Positions 42,760 through 55,470 of a DNA stretch of 64,000 bases are shown here, one piece after another. Position 1 is the first letter of the stretch. Every line of letters begins with the position of its first letter. The translations under genes were made by a program, and so were the position numbers. The stretch lies in the NCBI GenBank assembly GCA_002110485.1, contig MOWL01000048.1, forward strand, positions 310,001 through 374,000. Direction: 5' to 3'. This DNA is from Emergomyces orientalis (taxonomy: Eukaryota; Ascomycota; Eurotiomycetes; Onygenales; Ajellomycetaceae). The notes under the pieces are model-generated. The model did no database searches. It had not been told where the DNA came from and was given only the letters and a program-made list of their open reading frames with translations.

Positions 42760-43237
42760 TTTTTTTTATATTAATATTCTTTGTTTTATTTCCTGTTATA
42801 TCTGTTTTATATACTGCTATTGTCTGGGTAGGGGAAAAATTAGGTGGTTGGATATCCTTTTTACTACGTAGCTGGTGTTCAGGATTACCTTATGCGAAAA
42901 ATAATCCCATTACGAGTCTCTACATATATAAATAAATTTACGGTTTGTTATATAGGAAGAGGAGGAGATCAGTGATTTAAACAGTTTTTGAAATTCATAT
43001 TCTGGATTTTGTTTGGTAATCATACTCGAGATCGAATCATGTCACATTACTTCATTGTCTGGTCTTCAACCGCTGCTCTTTCTGCTGTTGAAAAGAGGGG
43101 GGGAGAGAAAATTATAGAGGAAGTGGAAAACATTCTCATCGGACAGGGGTGAATGCAAGGTGAAAGAAACAGGGTTGAGGCAGGGGCAAAGGATCGCGGT
43201 AAAACGTAATCGACATGAGAATCAATCCATTCACTCT
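42760..43237. other. Convergent intergenic region, RRP36 / eEF1B-gamma
   Basis: A 478-bp AT-rich spacer with the two 3' untranslated regions; nothing else is visible. Confidence 0.6.
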
Positions 43238-44911
43238 TTACTTGCAGACACGGCCGTCAGCCCAGACGTATTCCTTGCCATCGACGGTGATGGAGACGTC
43301 CTGGGCCCACTGGTCCTCGACGAACTTGCGGTCCTCTGGCTTGCTGGCATCCAACTTGGTGAAAGAGTAGCTTTCCCAGTCAGGAGCGACGTCAAACGCA
43401 GGGGCAGCTTCTTGACCGCGGGCGATAAAGGCACCCTGGATAGTGGAGTCACCGGATTGGCCGTAAACGGAGGCAGCACCGAAGACATACTTGCGGGAGC
43501 CCTCGAGACGGGTAAAGAAACCACCTACAACGGAAGATGTTAGTGGTAATAAATAGAAACACTAGGAGGACATTGGACTAACCAATCAAGTTGCTGGACA
43601 TAAAGATCAGTTTAAGCTCCTTGGGGTATTTGTAGTCAATTTTCCACAAGGAATATTCATCAGGCTTGTAGTGCTCCCAGAACCATGGCATGGCAACGGA
43701 TCGGGTGTCTTCGTTGGAGTACTTGCGCTTCCAATCGTCAAGGATCAAAGTTGGCTTTGGGAGGGAGTCGAGAGGGTGACCGGCGGGCTTTGGGGCTGGT
43801 TTGGGCTCTTCTTTTGGCTCTGGAGCCTTGGCCTTCTCCACCTTCTTTGGGGCGACGTTCTTCAAGCCCTCTTCAACGAAAGTTGGCTTGGGAACGATAG
43901 CTTTGTAAACGTCCTGGTTAACGACGGTCTCATACCATCTGGTCACAGCTGGGTTATCTACACGCCAGGTTTGGCCTAGGACAAATTCGAAGCCACGAGA
44001 AGACATCGAGGCAGCAAAAAGATCAGCGAGAGTGAGACGCTCGCCAACCAGGTAGGTGTTAGAAGTGAGGTGTTTCTCGAGAACGGCAAAGGCATTTAGG
44101 GCAGCCTTGGAGCTAGTCTCGACGGAAGCCTTGTTGTATGGGTCACGTCCAACCAGAGGGCGGAACCAACCACCAAGAGCGGGGAGGAGCTCAGTGTTGG
44201 CGAACGACATCCAGCGGAGGATGGAAGCATAGTCTTGCTTCGTCTTCCCCAGTAGGGTGGTCTTCTCATTCTGGGACGCGACTACAATTATTGACAATGT
44301 TAGTCTGGGCACAGATATCTGGAAGATTTAAGCATCCCAAGTGAACATGGGGCAAAATTTGCACGTTGTAAAATTTTTAAAAAAAATGCAAGTGGGATCA
44401 GAGTTAAGAGTAGTCAACAGGAAAAAAGATTCTGTCAGGGATAACTGAATGATAATATGACTCATCATAAAAGATATATCAAAGAGATATATATATGTAT
44501 ATATGTGTGTGTGTGTGTGTATAAGGAATCCATACGATATAATAAGGGGTGACGAGGAGGGGCACATACGGTAAACAGCAATGGCAATGCACTCAGTCAA
44601 GACGAAATCATTGGCACCTACGAAGGTGGGGATCTTGTTCTGAGGATTGTACTTCTCGTACTCAGCGTCAGAGACAGATGACTTCTCGACGAGTTTAACA
44701 TCGAGGTCATTAGCCTTGGCTGCCACTCGGCACGCGGTGGTGCGAGGGTTGTCCTGGAGGTGAAGACATTGGGTGTCAGTGTGCCCGAACAGCCCCTCAT
44801 TGCTACATCATGCAAAACAAGCAAAACAACAGTGAGAAGCAAAAACAAGGACAATACACCAGCGGCAGAGAGGACACTTACAGCGAGACCGTAGAGTGTG
44901 CCGAAAGACAT
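43238..44911 (-). CDS. Translation elongation factor eEF1B gamma subunit
   Basis: The gamma subunit anchors the GDP/GTP exchange complex of eEF1A. Four exons: 44911-44882 (30 nt), 44753-44570, 44281-43583 and 43524-43238 (399 residues). The first exon encodes only MSFGTLYGLA. The second gives the thioredoxin-like half of a GST domain (NKIPTFVGAND, IAIAVY). The third starts LASQNEKTTLLG and contains the GST C-half (RLTLADLFAASM), the Lys/Pro linker and the start of the EF1G domain (DDWKRKYSNEDTR, FWEHYKPDEYSLWKIDYKY). The fourth completes it (GGFFTRLEGSRKYVFG, QDWESYSFTKLD-like segment, VDGKEYVWADGRVCK). Intron 2 carries a TATATG/TG repeat near 44490-44522. The gene shares a 305-bp divergent promoter with mitochondrial uS9m. 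Confidence 0.97.
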
Positions 44912-45216
44912 CTTGAGAGCCACAGAAAGATTGGACTTGTCTGGTCTGTGAAGGGAGAGGGAGAGAAAGTGATGTGGTTGTGGCTGTAGAGAAAAAAGAG
45001 TTTTGTGTTGGAAGAAAAATGTTGAAAAAAGAACGAGGTTGAAAGTTTCCTTTTTGGGGCCCGCCTTCGGACCGGAGAAATAATACTGCCGAAAGCAACC
45101 ACGTGATATGTTTTTTCAACCTCGAAAAATCCAAAAACGGCAAAAAGAGACTGAAGAACCACGACGATATCAACCAGCAATTGTATACACGGCTTCTCAC
45201 TAGCCAATCCTTTACA
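44912..45216. promoter_or_regulatory. Divergent promoter, eEF1B gamma / uS9m
   Basis: A region of 305 bp between the two start codons, with a CACGTG box at 45100-45105 (CCACGTGATAT). It is the shortest of the divergent spacers with this box. Confidence 0.6.
45100..45105. promoter_or_regulatory. CACGTG box
   Basis: CCACGTGATAT (reverse complement reads ATATCACGTGG, the same context as at 17436) between eEF1B gamma and uS9m. Confidence 0.5.
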
Positions 45217-46288
45217 ATGGCATGGCAGAGGCCGAGCTGCATTGCTCGCGCTCTCAGATCTGCGCAGAATAGCTTTCAATTGGAATCTCCTCTCTCGCGC
45301 CAGCCATATCTCTCCGCAGCCACCACGCAGCTTGGCTCTCAAAGACGTTCTTTGTCGATACCAGCCCAGCAACAGCCCGAAATTTCCGCTGCCCCCCCGA
45401 TTGATACGACGAAACTAAAAACAACTCCTCAACGTATTCTCCCTGCCTCGCCAGCCTACTTTACCGGTACCCCGAAATTCATCGATCATGTTTTGAAGCT
45501 CGAACATATCCACAGTAAATATTTCCTGCTACCCACTGTCCCAGCGGGTGAAGCACCACGGACGGCATTCCTTAAGCATGCCGACTACAAAAATGCGATC
45601 AATGAGGAGGTACCTGCTGCCAAATATCGCCAGCTGCAGAAGATTCTCTCTAGGTTGAACCAGATTCAACCAGATAAGGCACCACAGGAAGTGAAAGATA
45701 TCCTCAAATCCTTCATGCGACCTGGTGATCCGTACCAGCAGAAATTGGCTCCCAAGCAGCTCGACGAGATGGGTAGGGCTAGAGGCGTCGGCCGGCGGAA
45801 AACTTCACACGCGAGGGTTTGGTTGGTTGAGGGCGAAGGGGAAGTGCTCATCAATGGTAAAAATATCGTCCAGGTCTTTCCCCGCGTTCACGACCGGGAG
45901 AGTGCCCTCTGGCCCCTAAGGGCGACGAATCGGTTGGATAAATATAACGTTTTTGCTATTACCCGGGGTGGTGGTGTTACTGGTCAAGCGGAAGCCATTA
46001 CTGTTGCTCTGGGGAAGGCTCTATTGGTTCATGAGCCTGCGATGAAGCCGATACTAAGGAAAGGTACGTTGTTGTATTATTCACAATTTTTTTTTGACGT
46101 GGCTATTGCGGCTTATATCAAATTTATGACCCGCTACTTTGTCTCTGTGTCTTCCGTTAATAAAATTTTGTTCACTGACGATTGTCCATCCTTTAGCGGG
46201 TTGTATCTCGACGGACCCTCGACAAGTCGAGAGAAAGAAGCACGGCCATCTGAAAGCCAGAAAGATGCCGGCATGGGTCAGGCGGTGA
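45217..46288 (+). CDS. MRPS9: Mitochondrial small-subunit ribosomal protein uS9m
   Basis: Exons 45217-46063 and 46197-46288 (312 residues), phase-1 join (GTACGT ... CTTTAG). The N-terminus is a basic presequence (MAWQRPSCIARALRSAQ). A fungal-specific region precedes the S9 domain, which starts at GRARGVGRRKTSHARVWLVE. It continues with VFAITRGGGVTGQAEAITVA and ends, from the second exon, in DPRQVERKKHGHLKARKMP-AWVRR. The last Lys/Arg-rich tail reaches the ribosomal P site in bacteria. Without the splice the protein would lose that tail, so the intron is required. Confidence 0.96.
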
Positions 46289-49200
46289 AGGATGCATCAT
46301 CGTTCGTCGCACGTTTGTCCTTTATCTCTTTTCTTGTGTATTTGTTTCGAACATTAGCACCCCCACTTTTCCATTAGCACAACGTTGTATATCAGATATA
46401 TTCCTGAAATTTTTTTTTTGTTATTATCCGCCTATGAGCGGCTTGATGACGGGTTTGGGTAGCAATATAGAGTTGAATTCAATTTCCCACACTACCAATT
46501 CATTTCGAAGTATCAACCGCGATCGGTTTACGTTCGATCCTTGCGATATCATACCTGGTATTACGTTATAGGAGTATGTCAAAGGCAGAAGGAGAAGAGT
46601 TTGCAAGCATAGCGGATAATAACCTGCCGAGAAAAGGCCGTGTTAGATTATGCGATGCTACTACTTTGCCGAGCGTGGAGCGTGTCAGAATGTGTCTGAA
46701 TATTTCAATTTTTTCTGCTAGTGTTTCTGTTTGTTCCCCTGCATGATTCACATGGAACGCGCAGGCATCTGTCCTCAATAGGCACTGCAAGTTTCGTCGT
46801 CTGTAACTAACTGACAACGCTGCCCTTGCTTTCTAGCTCAAAAAGGAATTTGCCGACTTCGGATCGAAGATGTTTTAGCCCATTTGCGCCACATTTTCCC
46901 ACATTGATCTCTATGCAAGTTTATGCATATGCCTTCGGATTATTATTATGGACCCCCTTTTCCACATTATCCAGGGATTTCCATGTCAGCAGAGCAGACG
47001 GGCAAGCCCTTCGCATTTTCTTCCAATATAACCCGCAGCATGCCGGTCCGGAAATGCAGTTTATCTGAACCGGGACCGGGGTTTTGGGCTCTGTATTCCC
47101 ATTATATCTCGGTCCTTCCACATCCCGCCTAGAACCGTCCAAAGCCTAGAAGCAAGCCTATTAGTTCAGGGGCTAAATGATTTCATATTTGACCCCTTTC
47201 CCTCCTACCCACCTCTGTCTTCTCCCTACAGAGCCCTTTTCTGCAAAACTCCGAGTCTCTGAATCCCGAACTCATATCTTTGGGGTGGGGCCGGTACCAG
47301 TTTTGTGTCTACTTTTGCTTCTCTTTTTTTTTTTTTTTTTTCTTTTCTTTTGCTGCCTCATGCATGCCCCTGTTGCGTCCATGCATGGGAAAAGTAGCTC
47401 GGGCCCGCAGCAATGGCTCCACAGTAACTTAACCCGCCTCTTCCTGCTTTTATTTTACCAGTAGTGTTTATATCCTGTCGGCGTTCACGTTATCAACCAC
47501 GAATTATTGATATACAATGAAACACACATCCGACGTCGTATATCTCGGCATGAGTTTTGCATCCGTATTCGCGTCGCGTTTCTGCATACCCGTCGCACAT
47601 TGGTATCGGTCTCTGCCACAAGGTATAAACTCCGAACCCCAGACACCCACCCCCTATCGACGAAATGTAGCGAAATTCTGCCCAACCAACTACAAATACT
47701 TTAACTCGCTGCCTCCCCACTTGATCGACAATGGTATCCTGACCCCCTCTGCCCATGACCGCATTCATGTTTATGCCCACCTTCGGAGGGAAACTGAACT
47801 TAGCTTATCGCCCAGACGCCGCCGATTCCATGAAACTCTGTTCTTTCAGCATAAGGACCCACAACAGCTGGGCAGATCGTGTGAGTGTTATTACCAGCTG
47901 CCGGTTGCTGGACACTTGATGGCAAGAAGTGGCCGTTGGAGACGCATCTGTTTCCTACGTGACATGATTGATTACATGCTATGGTACTTTTTACATTTAA
48001 CACTTGCTATGTTATTTTCTCGGGAAATGAGGGTTTTCGAATGGGGATATCTATTTAACATATTTGAAACTTCTGTTGCTGGTAGGAGTGGAGATCCTAT
48101 AGGGGTCCGCGCGGTACTCTTTGTTATTTGAGATATTTTGGGATCAGTTGAGGTGAGGTGGGATGTGATCACTGACGAATGCGCATGTTAACCAACCAAC
48201 CCGGCCCTGGGATGAATGAATATATGATGAAGAGTGTGTTGACAAGGGTGATTTGAGGCTGGGAGGGAACATATATGGTTTTCGTCATATTTAGGATGGT
48301 TCGTTTCTGTTATCTTCTAGAAGCACGGAGCACTCTTGGGGGTTGAGCTTAGGATCAGGGGTTTGGCCTCTGAGCCAGATTTTACCAATGGATGATATCT
48401 AGATGACAAAGAGTGTTGGGTCTCGACCCCCTAAACATCGGCCAACGTGTAAGTTATATATATGCGCATATGGTCCTGTTATCCATCGATATGTCTGCAA
48501 GTCGCGCTGTTCTTTTTACCTCATCCCCTCCCCTCCAACGCTTCGTTAAGTCTGGTTCCGCAGCCATTTTACAAGCAATGCTAGCGATAAAAATTCTTTT
48601 TTTATGAACATTTACTGCGCTACAGAACGTGGGTAGATCCATTAATATTATCAAAGAGGCGAAAACATGGTGGGTATGATAAAATTGTTTCATTCCTGTT
48701 TCATCAACAAGCTACCAGTCCCCATGGACTGCGATGTAATTCCGTGTGCGACAAAATGGATATGCCGTAGTCAGTCAACGGAGAGGACCGCCATTCGACA
48801 GCAATATTAAGTATCTCGAAAACATCATAAGTACCTTACATTCTCGAAATTCACCCTTTGAACATCGGATTGCAACCACAGATCTCCACAAGTCCTCCTA
48901 CTTGCTATTTATAAACCTGATACCAATTGTCAACGCTGACCATGTATATATGATATCTAATATTACATTGGGAAGGGTACTCAAGCCCATCCATTTGTAA
49001 TCCCATTTAATTATGTTTATAGTAACAGATGTGTATCATCTCTGGTTCGGCATAGATATGATGCCTACTATTATATATAACGGTGGCGCTACCCTGTGGC
49101 ACGCCTCTGTCATCCTCGACGTTTCAGAAATTCCAAGAAAAATACTGGCTTGGACGATTCCTTCCCTTTTGCTCCTCCGCAACTTTTTCGCTCTTTTATA

Positions 49201-52200
49201 CATCCACGTGGAAACCATGTGCTAGAAACTGGTGAAAACGTGGGCTAAAATTCTGTGCCGACGGTTCAGGGTTCGTTTTGGGATATTTTTAGCAAGAAAG
49301 CGGGATTATATAATCTCTGTTTTTGCCTCTTCTTCCATTTTCATATTGCTTCTATGAACGTTTCAAGAGTTGAAGAATTTGCAACCCTTCTGGTTTCGAG
49401 ACGGAACCGTTCACGCTGGGCGGGGTGGGCGCATGTTGAATTTGATAATGCAAGATGCAAGCCTAAGTAAATGTTTCCCTCGGTTAATGTTTGGCCCACG
49501 AGCTCGCAGCCTACAAGATGATCTGAATAGTTGATCGCTAGGAAAATGAGGCGCAAGGCCGCGTCCACGTCGAGTCAATATTTCGTGAGATTAAGATGTG
49601 AACAGCATGTAACATGAGCCGAGTATCTTTGCGTAAATATTGAGCTAGATATGATCCTTGAATATGTAGGGTTTGCACCAAAAAATCTGAGGATTCAAAT
49701 TTCGTTACCTGTGATCTAAATGAAAATATCTGTGGAGTTCTTAGGTTAGATATGGGTTAACAGGAAACGTAATAACCATAGAATTACGTACAATTGACGC
49801 ACAAGCAGGCTCAAAATATCAGTGGGGGTGATGAGCAGACATGGAGTCGGTATCTGAGTATTACTAGTAGACAATTCAGGGCGCTGAATTCAATCGCACT
49901 TGAACCTCATAGGCTGGCGGAGCCCGGATGCCAGCTATAACCCTTAGTTATCCTTTAATTAATAATTAATTCCTGCACTCCTATTTTTGACACCCGACAC
50001 ATCGACCAGCGTCAGAATTGCCTCTCCGAAATTTCTCGATTGCACATGCATATAAGGTACACCACCTAGGAAAATTGTACCCGTGGCTGAAATGGAAAAC
50101 TTTTTTGACTCCTTTTTTTATATTAACATGTGGGCCCATGCATCATGGATGTCTCTGAACATGATCTGTCCAATCAAAATGGGACCGGCGAATTTTGCGA
50201 TGAATCTCGGCGGAAATGGACAATAGTTCCCGAGGGAAATTGTAGAGCGCAATTTACTGGGTGCCATATGAAGTGGAAATGCTTCTTTCAAATACAATCA
50301 AGCAGGATAAATCAACGGGTGAAACCCTGGGAAAGGACAAGTGTCACCATTTTTCCCTGTAATCATGTATGATTTCGGCGTACGGTGTGAGCTCCAGGTA
50401 TTTGTCAGATTGTCTAGCCGACGAGCATTTAAGGTGGTGCGTGGTTGGTGGTAATTTTCTTTGTTGCTATTGGAAATTTCCATTTTTATTAAAAAACCGG
50501 TTATGGACAAAGTATGAGGGATTGGGCTTGGGAGGCCCGTCAAAAACGCATAGTTCGCCCAGAGGGCAAAATTCGCACTCAGAGATTGATAATTTTTCAC
50601 ACCCCTAGCACGACTTTTCCTCTTGTGTCTTTTTCCTTTTATGTTCTTGGAGCAACACTCTCGTGGGTTGAAGCCAGGATTGTTGTTTTTCAGGCAATTG
50701 GGTCTGATAATCCCGAAGATGATGTGCGCCTCGCGGCGGGGTGTCGGCACCGCTGAGATGGGGATCACAGCAATTAGTGTACCCTTCTCTGCAGGGGTTT
50801 GATAGACTATTGACTGCTCACTTGGCATCGTGACCTGGCTCGATTTCGTTTGTACCTGGTTTCTGCAGGCGAAACGGTCCGTGGCCATGAAATTTCTGAA
50901 ACCGCCCACGAGTGTTCCAGAATGTGATCTGGCGAATTAGGGCGGCTGAGCTGAGGGCTCGGGAGAAGTGCGCTAGTCGATGACGGCCGCCGCTAAGAAG
51001 AAGGAAGCTGCTTCAAGTACTCCGTATGCGGCAAGGCGGCGCATTCGTCATCTGAGTTGTGATACCCAAACTTGGTTAGTCAACCCCTTTTTCCTTCTGG
51101 AAGAATTTTCGAAGGACTGGACATGGTTAGCCGCGACGGTATTAATCTCCGGTCCACCAACGACATGATCTCTCGGCATTTGAAGAACCAATGAGACGGA
51201 GGATATGAAGGGAATTTTAGGAGGGTCGTACTGGAGATGGATGGTAACATTGACAATATGGAGGTTAATATGAGTTCCTCCAATCACTGGTTATATGGGA
51301 GCTGGACCAAAGGAATATTACATTGTTCCCGCCAACCATTTTACTAGCGGCAAAACAAGTTGTAAATACCAGTACTCTGAGAAAGAGTTCCTGGCAAAAG
51401 TCAATTGCAGAGAGGCAGCACGAGGGTGAAACAATCCCGTTCAGCAGACTATCGGTGAACCCTTTTTTGATCGGCTCAGTAAGTAATCTTCACTGGGCCT
51501 CCTATCCCCTCTTCCTCGAATATTGCGTTGTCCGTGCTCAAGTGGTCGGATATGTATTCCAGATTTGGCCGGTGACCATCCGTCCGGACATGATAGATTC
51601 ACGAAATAATAGAATCATGATCATATATACCACACTGACACCGCGGCCTTCTGAAGCCTGGAGCCTTCTTGAGCTTTCGAGATTAAAAAAAGACGACAAT
51701 GAGACAAACCATCATTAAGACACCTGTTCCAGGATGCTATCTCATTCGAGCTTGTGGGTGTCTAGCCGCTCCTATGGGGATAAAGATAGAACAAGAGGAG
51801 TGGTAAATTGCCGTTTCTGACTGATCATACATTAACCGTGTTTGCAGACTCATGCCGAATGATGAGGAGGTGTCTTCTCGGAGATGGCCATTTGGCCTCG
51901 AGCTTTCCAGCATTGGGAAATCGGTATGGAAAGGCATTGGAAGATATCAGAAATAGAAGGCGAGTAACTCGGGTCCTGGCTTAGGACTTGAGAGTGAAAA
52001 TTACGCATAATGTCGGGGTTCAAGGTATTACAAATGAGTGGCCTTGCACTGGGAACCATTGAGATCTGCTAGATGCTTGAACCCCAGATTTTTCAATTTT
52101 AATACGAGAATCGTCACGGCTTCCATTCCTCAAGGGTCCATCAGCCATATTTCTAGCTTGACTGCAAGGCACGAGGCTAGGGTCTGAAAGATAGTGCTAT

Positions 52201-55200
52201 ATCTACCCGATATTAGTTGGAATCATTCTTTACCCATTTTGAGGCTTGGGCATTTCAACCATCATGAAAAAACCCTGGTCCTAGGCCCAGGCTTTGCGAG
52301 GTACCAGTTTTCTGGGGCATTACTGCTTTGTCAACAGATGAGACGTCTTGCAGAAATTTATTGAACACCAGAATTTCCTTGTTTCTTGCAAACACATGTA
52401 GCCTTGATAGGCGTAGAATCAGCCACCACGGCACCTCAACCCAAAATCAGCACAGAATTTTTGGCAAGACCCTTGGGTATTCTTCGCAGCAGGTATTACT
52501 TACATATTAGTTTGATAAGCTGAGGTTAATTTTGCACTAGCTTACCCTTAAGGAAGTATATCCTCTTCGAGATTGACATATACGAAACCTGGTAGTTGAC
52601 AAGTCAGTATGGGATGTAGGGGTTCTGTAGTTCTGAAAAATATCTGGCGATGACGGGATATGCGCGTGCAGAGTTGTGCCCTGGATTAACTTAGTCATCC
52701 CAAGGAGCTCCATAGTTATTTCTCATGGCATCCAGCTTCAATTTTTCAACCTTCAACCTTTAACCTCAACCTCAAGCAGCCCAGACCATATCTCAAGTTA
52801 TTGTTTCTTACATGTTAATGGCTTAGATGCCTGGAAAGTCAGGCTGGAACCCCAGAATCATAGCGCACGGTGTTGTCACGCGAATGTTTTGAGCGCTCAC
52901 ATCTGGGCCTGCGTTGGCGTGGGTCTCACATTTCAGGCCTAATGCACCCAGCAGCCCTCTCTTAAATTGCAGGTTGTATTTATCCCAAATGAACTTGACG
53001 ATTCACACGACAGGCCATTGCATAATTGCTAATCTGAGCTTCCTTCTGTCATGCTTCCAATTGGGAGTTCGATTATTATTTCAATCAAGAGCTTGCATTA
53101 ACGACTGGAACATGTTATATCAGCCAAGCCCCTTAGCTACAGAACCCCTTTTTCGCACATTCAGGGATCGGCATATTACTGGCAGGCTACAATCATCCAA
53201 GGGGCGCTGTGTCGGCGATATTATTAGGAATGACGAAGGTCTGGTTTCCTTTCGACGTGTGTGAACTTCCCACAGGGCACATTGCTCGTAACGAGGCTGC
53301 CGCAAAATGTCATACCTAAATGCTCCCTCTACTTATTTCCGCGACATATACTGCCCCTGCCAGCACCGTTGACAAGTATGAGAAACAGGGATGTTGCCGA
53401 ACTATTGGCGAAGAGACGAATAAAGATTCACCGAGAAATCCAGCAAAGGACGTAAGGCTATTTTGAAAGATTGCTGACACGAAAATTGAACAATTTTCCA
53501 CAATATGGTTGTCTTCATCATTTGTCTTGCTCGTACAATCCAGGGATCTAAAGGCTCCGAAATGCCTATGGGCGTTTCAACACGCCCAACAGTCTCCGGT
53601 GCATCCTGAAACATGCCTAGTGAGATATATATTTTGCCCTGTGAGATGGTGCTGTTCACAATTTTAAGGTTCCCCCATGTCGCATCCAATGTTCCAGGCG
53701 ATCAACCACGGCTTCCCTGCTATGGCAGGTCCTTGATCTTCACTTGATGCCTGCTCCGATCAAACTAGGCTTGGTGTACAGTAAGCGCAGCCTAGTCAGA
53801 AAACCAGGCAATACTAGCAAAATCATCTAGCACTGCACTTAAGGGATAGGGCCGACACTCTACCCACAGTTTGTTTTCTATGGCGTAATCTCTTCTGGGA
53901 TCAATGTGCGTGAGATTTCCTGTTGGAAAATTTTACATTAGCCATATTCGGGTTTCTTGTTGATATTCTGGAGCTAGGGAGCACAAAGTTTTGCCCGACT
54001 TCCATTTTCCGGAGTCGAAACGGGCTTTAGAAGGCCCATTACCTGCATGTTATTCTCGATGAAAATGGCCCAATAGTTCGCGTGAAATAGAACCGCCAAA
54101 CAACCAACCTTGATTAACTGTCCTGCCCTTGTTTCCTTTTGCGGGTTAATTATCCATGCAAGGGGCCAAAGACTTTGCCATCCACCTGGGCTCCTCGTCG
54201 TCTGTCCGTACAAAGTACGGCGTAACACTGGGCGCATCCTAGCTAAACCTTACATTCGCCTTTGTGGCGTCTCCCGTTTACTATTCTTTTTTATTTTTTG
54301 ACTTTCAAGTCATACAGTCAACCCCAGCCGACAGTGATGCTCCATTACCGGACAGGATCTACAGTGAGGCCAGAACACCCCAGCATAGGGGTCGAGTGCA
54401 AGGACCTGCAGAAATTGCGAGAAATAAGGGTGAGAAACCAAAAGCGGTGTTGAACAGATACGATGGTTACCGGTAATAACTATGTTGTAAACGTTATATC
54501 CGTTACATCTGTCCCCTGATATGCGTCCTGGCTAACATTTATGTATATCACCCCGAAGTTACTTCCGCACGTTCCATTCATTTCTCGAGTAGTCTTTACT
54601 ACAACAGAAAACTCGGGATCTAAGCTTTTTAGATCTTGGTTATAAGGCTCCCTCTCCTCCACAAATAGCCTTGAGGAGAGCTCCCAGCCCCGAGCGCTCC
54701 AATATTACTCACTCTACTTTCTTCCCTGAACGCTTTAATTGAGTCAGCCTCACGACTATTTTTGGGGTTCTTCCAAATGCAAGCCCTATGTGACTCGGGG
54801 CGCTGCCAGCTGGATTGTTATCAAGGGGTGTCCCTGTTCATTTCCTCAAGTTATTTGTTCGGTCTAGCCGGCTTCGGTTTATAGTATACCGTGACCGTTG
54901 ATCAAACGCATTTATCTACCCGTATTGTTCTTGCTTCTCCCGACTTTAGCGCGGAGCAAAGTGACACTTAATCGGCATCTCCGCCCTTCTCCACTAAATA
55001 TTTCTACAAGCCCGCATTTCTTAATAATTTTTTGGCTTGCCTGGTTATAATTGACTTGGTTTCCCTGTCGTTTTCTCTCAAGCTCCCATTATTTCCGATT
55101 GTCAAAAGTTATTAGGAAGAGAGCCACTAAACTAAATCGGACCTCATTCCATTGTTCCATGTTCTTCGTTCCTGTTGGAGAGTCGCCAGTACGGTGCGTC

Positions 55201-55470
55201 ACTTTCGTTGCCACCAGGTAAGGACAGGCTCTCCTAAAATTTGCTCTATCACTCCAGTTAACCAAATAGCTTAGATAGTTCCAGTAACTCCCCACAAAGC
55301 ACGAAACCTTCTATTTGGTTTGTCGTACAGAGCAGGGTATTGGCTTGGGGACAGGTGACGCAAACTGAAAATCTGTAATCTTCCGCTAGCTCCTTATCTC
55401 GCCTCCGGCGCATCGGCCCTCTCACCTCGATCCGTCGCGGGGCGGGAGCATTCCAGAGTACATCAGGGGG
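46289..55470. other. 9.2-kb stretch without a convincing gene
   Basis: I find no recognisable protein, tRNA, rRNA or intact transposon here. Open frames up to 204 codons exist (47517-48131 plus, 50298-50909 minus) but show no domain, and frames on both strands overlap them. Base composition is not extremely AT-rich, so heavy repeat-induced mutation is not obvious. A run of T residues is at 47323-47342, TACTCCGTA at 51018-51026 and CACGTG at 49205-49210. It may be a degraded accessory region, long regulatory DNA or non-coding transcripts. Confidence 0.6.
47517..48131 (+). CDS. Doubtful ORF of 204 codons, orphan or spurious
   Basis: The longest plus-strand frame of the gene-poor stretch. It codes for an Arg/His/Tyr-rich protein with a hydrophobic segment (MLWYFLHLTLAMLF) near residue 150. 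I recognise no family, see no clear promoter, and frames on the other strand overlap it. I list it so the reader can test it with RNA data. Confidence 0.15.
   Translation: MKHTSDVVYLGMSFASVFASRFCIPVAHWYRSLPQGINSEPQTPTPYRRNVAKFCPTNYKYFNSLPPHLIDNGILTPSAHDRIHVYAHLRRETELSLSPRRRRFHETLFFQHKDPQQLGRSCECYYQLPVAGHLMARSGRWRRICFLRDMIDYMLWYFLHLTLAMLFSREMRVFEWGYLFNIFETSVAGRSGDPIGVRAVLFVI

Noticed and set aside
46500..46560. TTCGATCC-like segment as a tRNA B box
   Set aside because: No matching A box at the right distance and no cloverleaf could be drawn.
50298..50909. 203-codon minus-strand frame in the gene-free island
   Set aside because: No recognisable domain; overlapped by several plus-strand frames of similar quality; no splice or promoter support.
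54110..54476. Short overlapping frames near 54.1-54.5 kb as a split gene
   Set aside because: No splice pair joins them into a protein with recognisable or ordered sequence.
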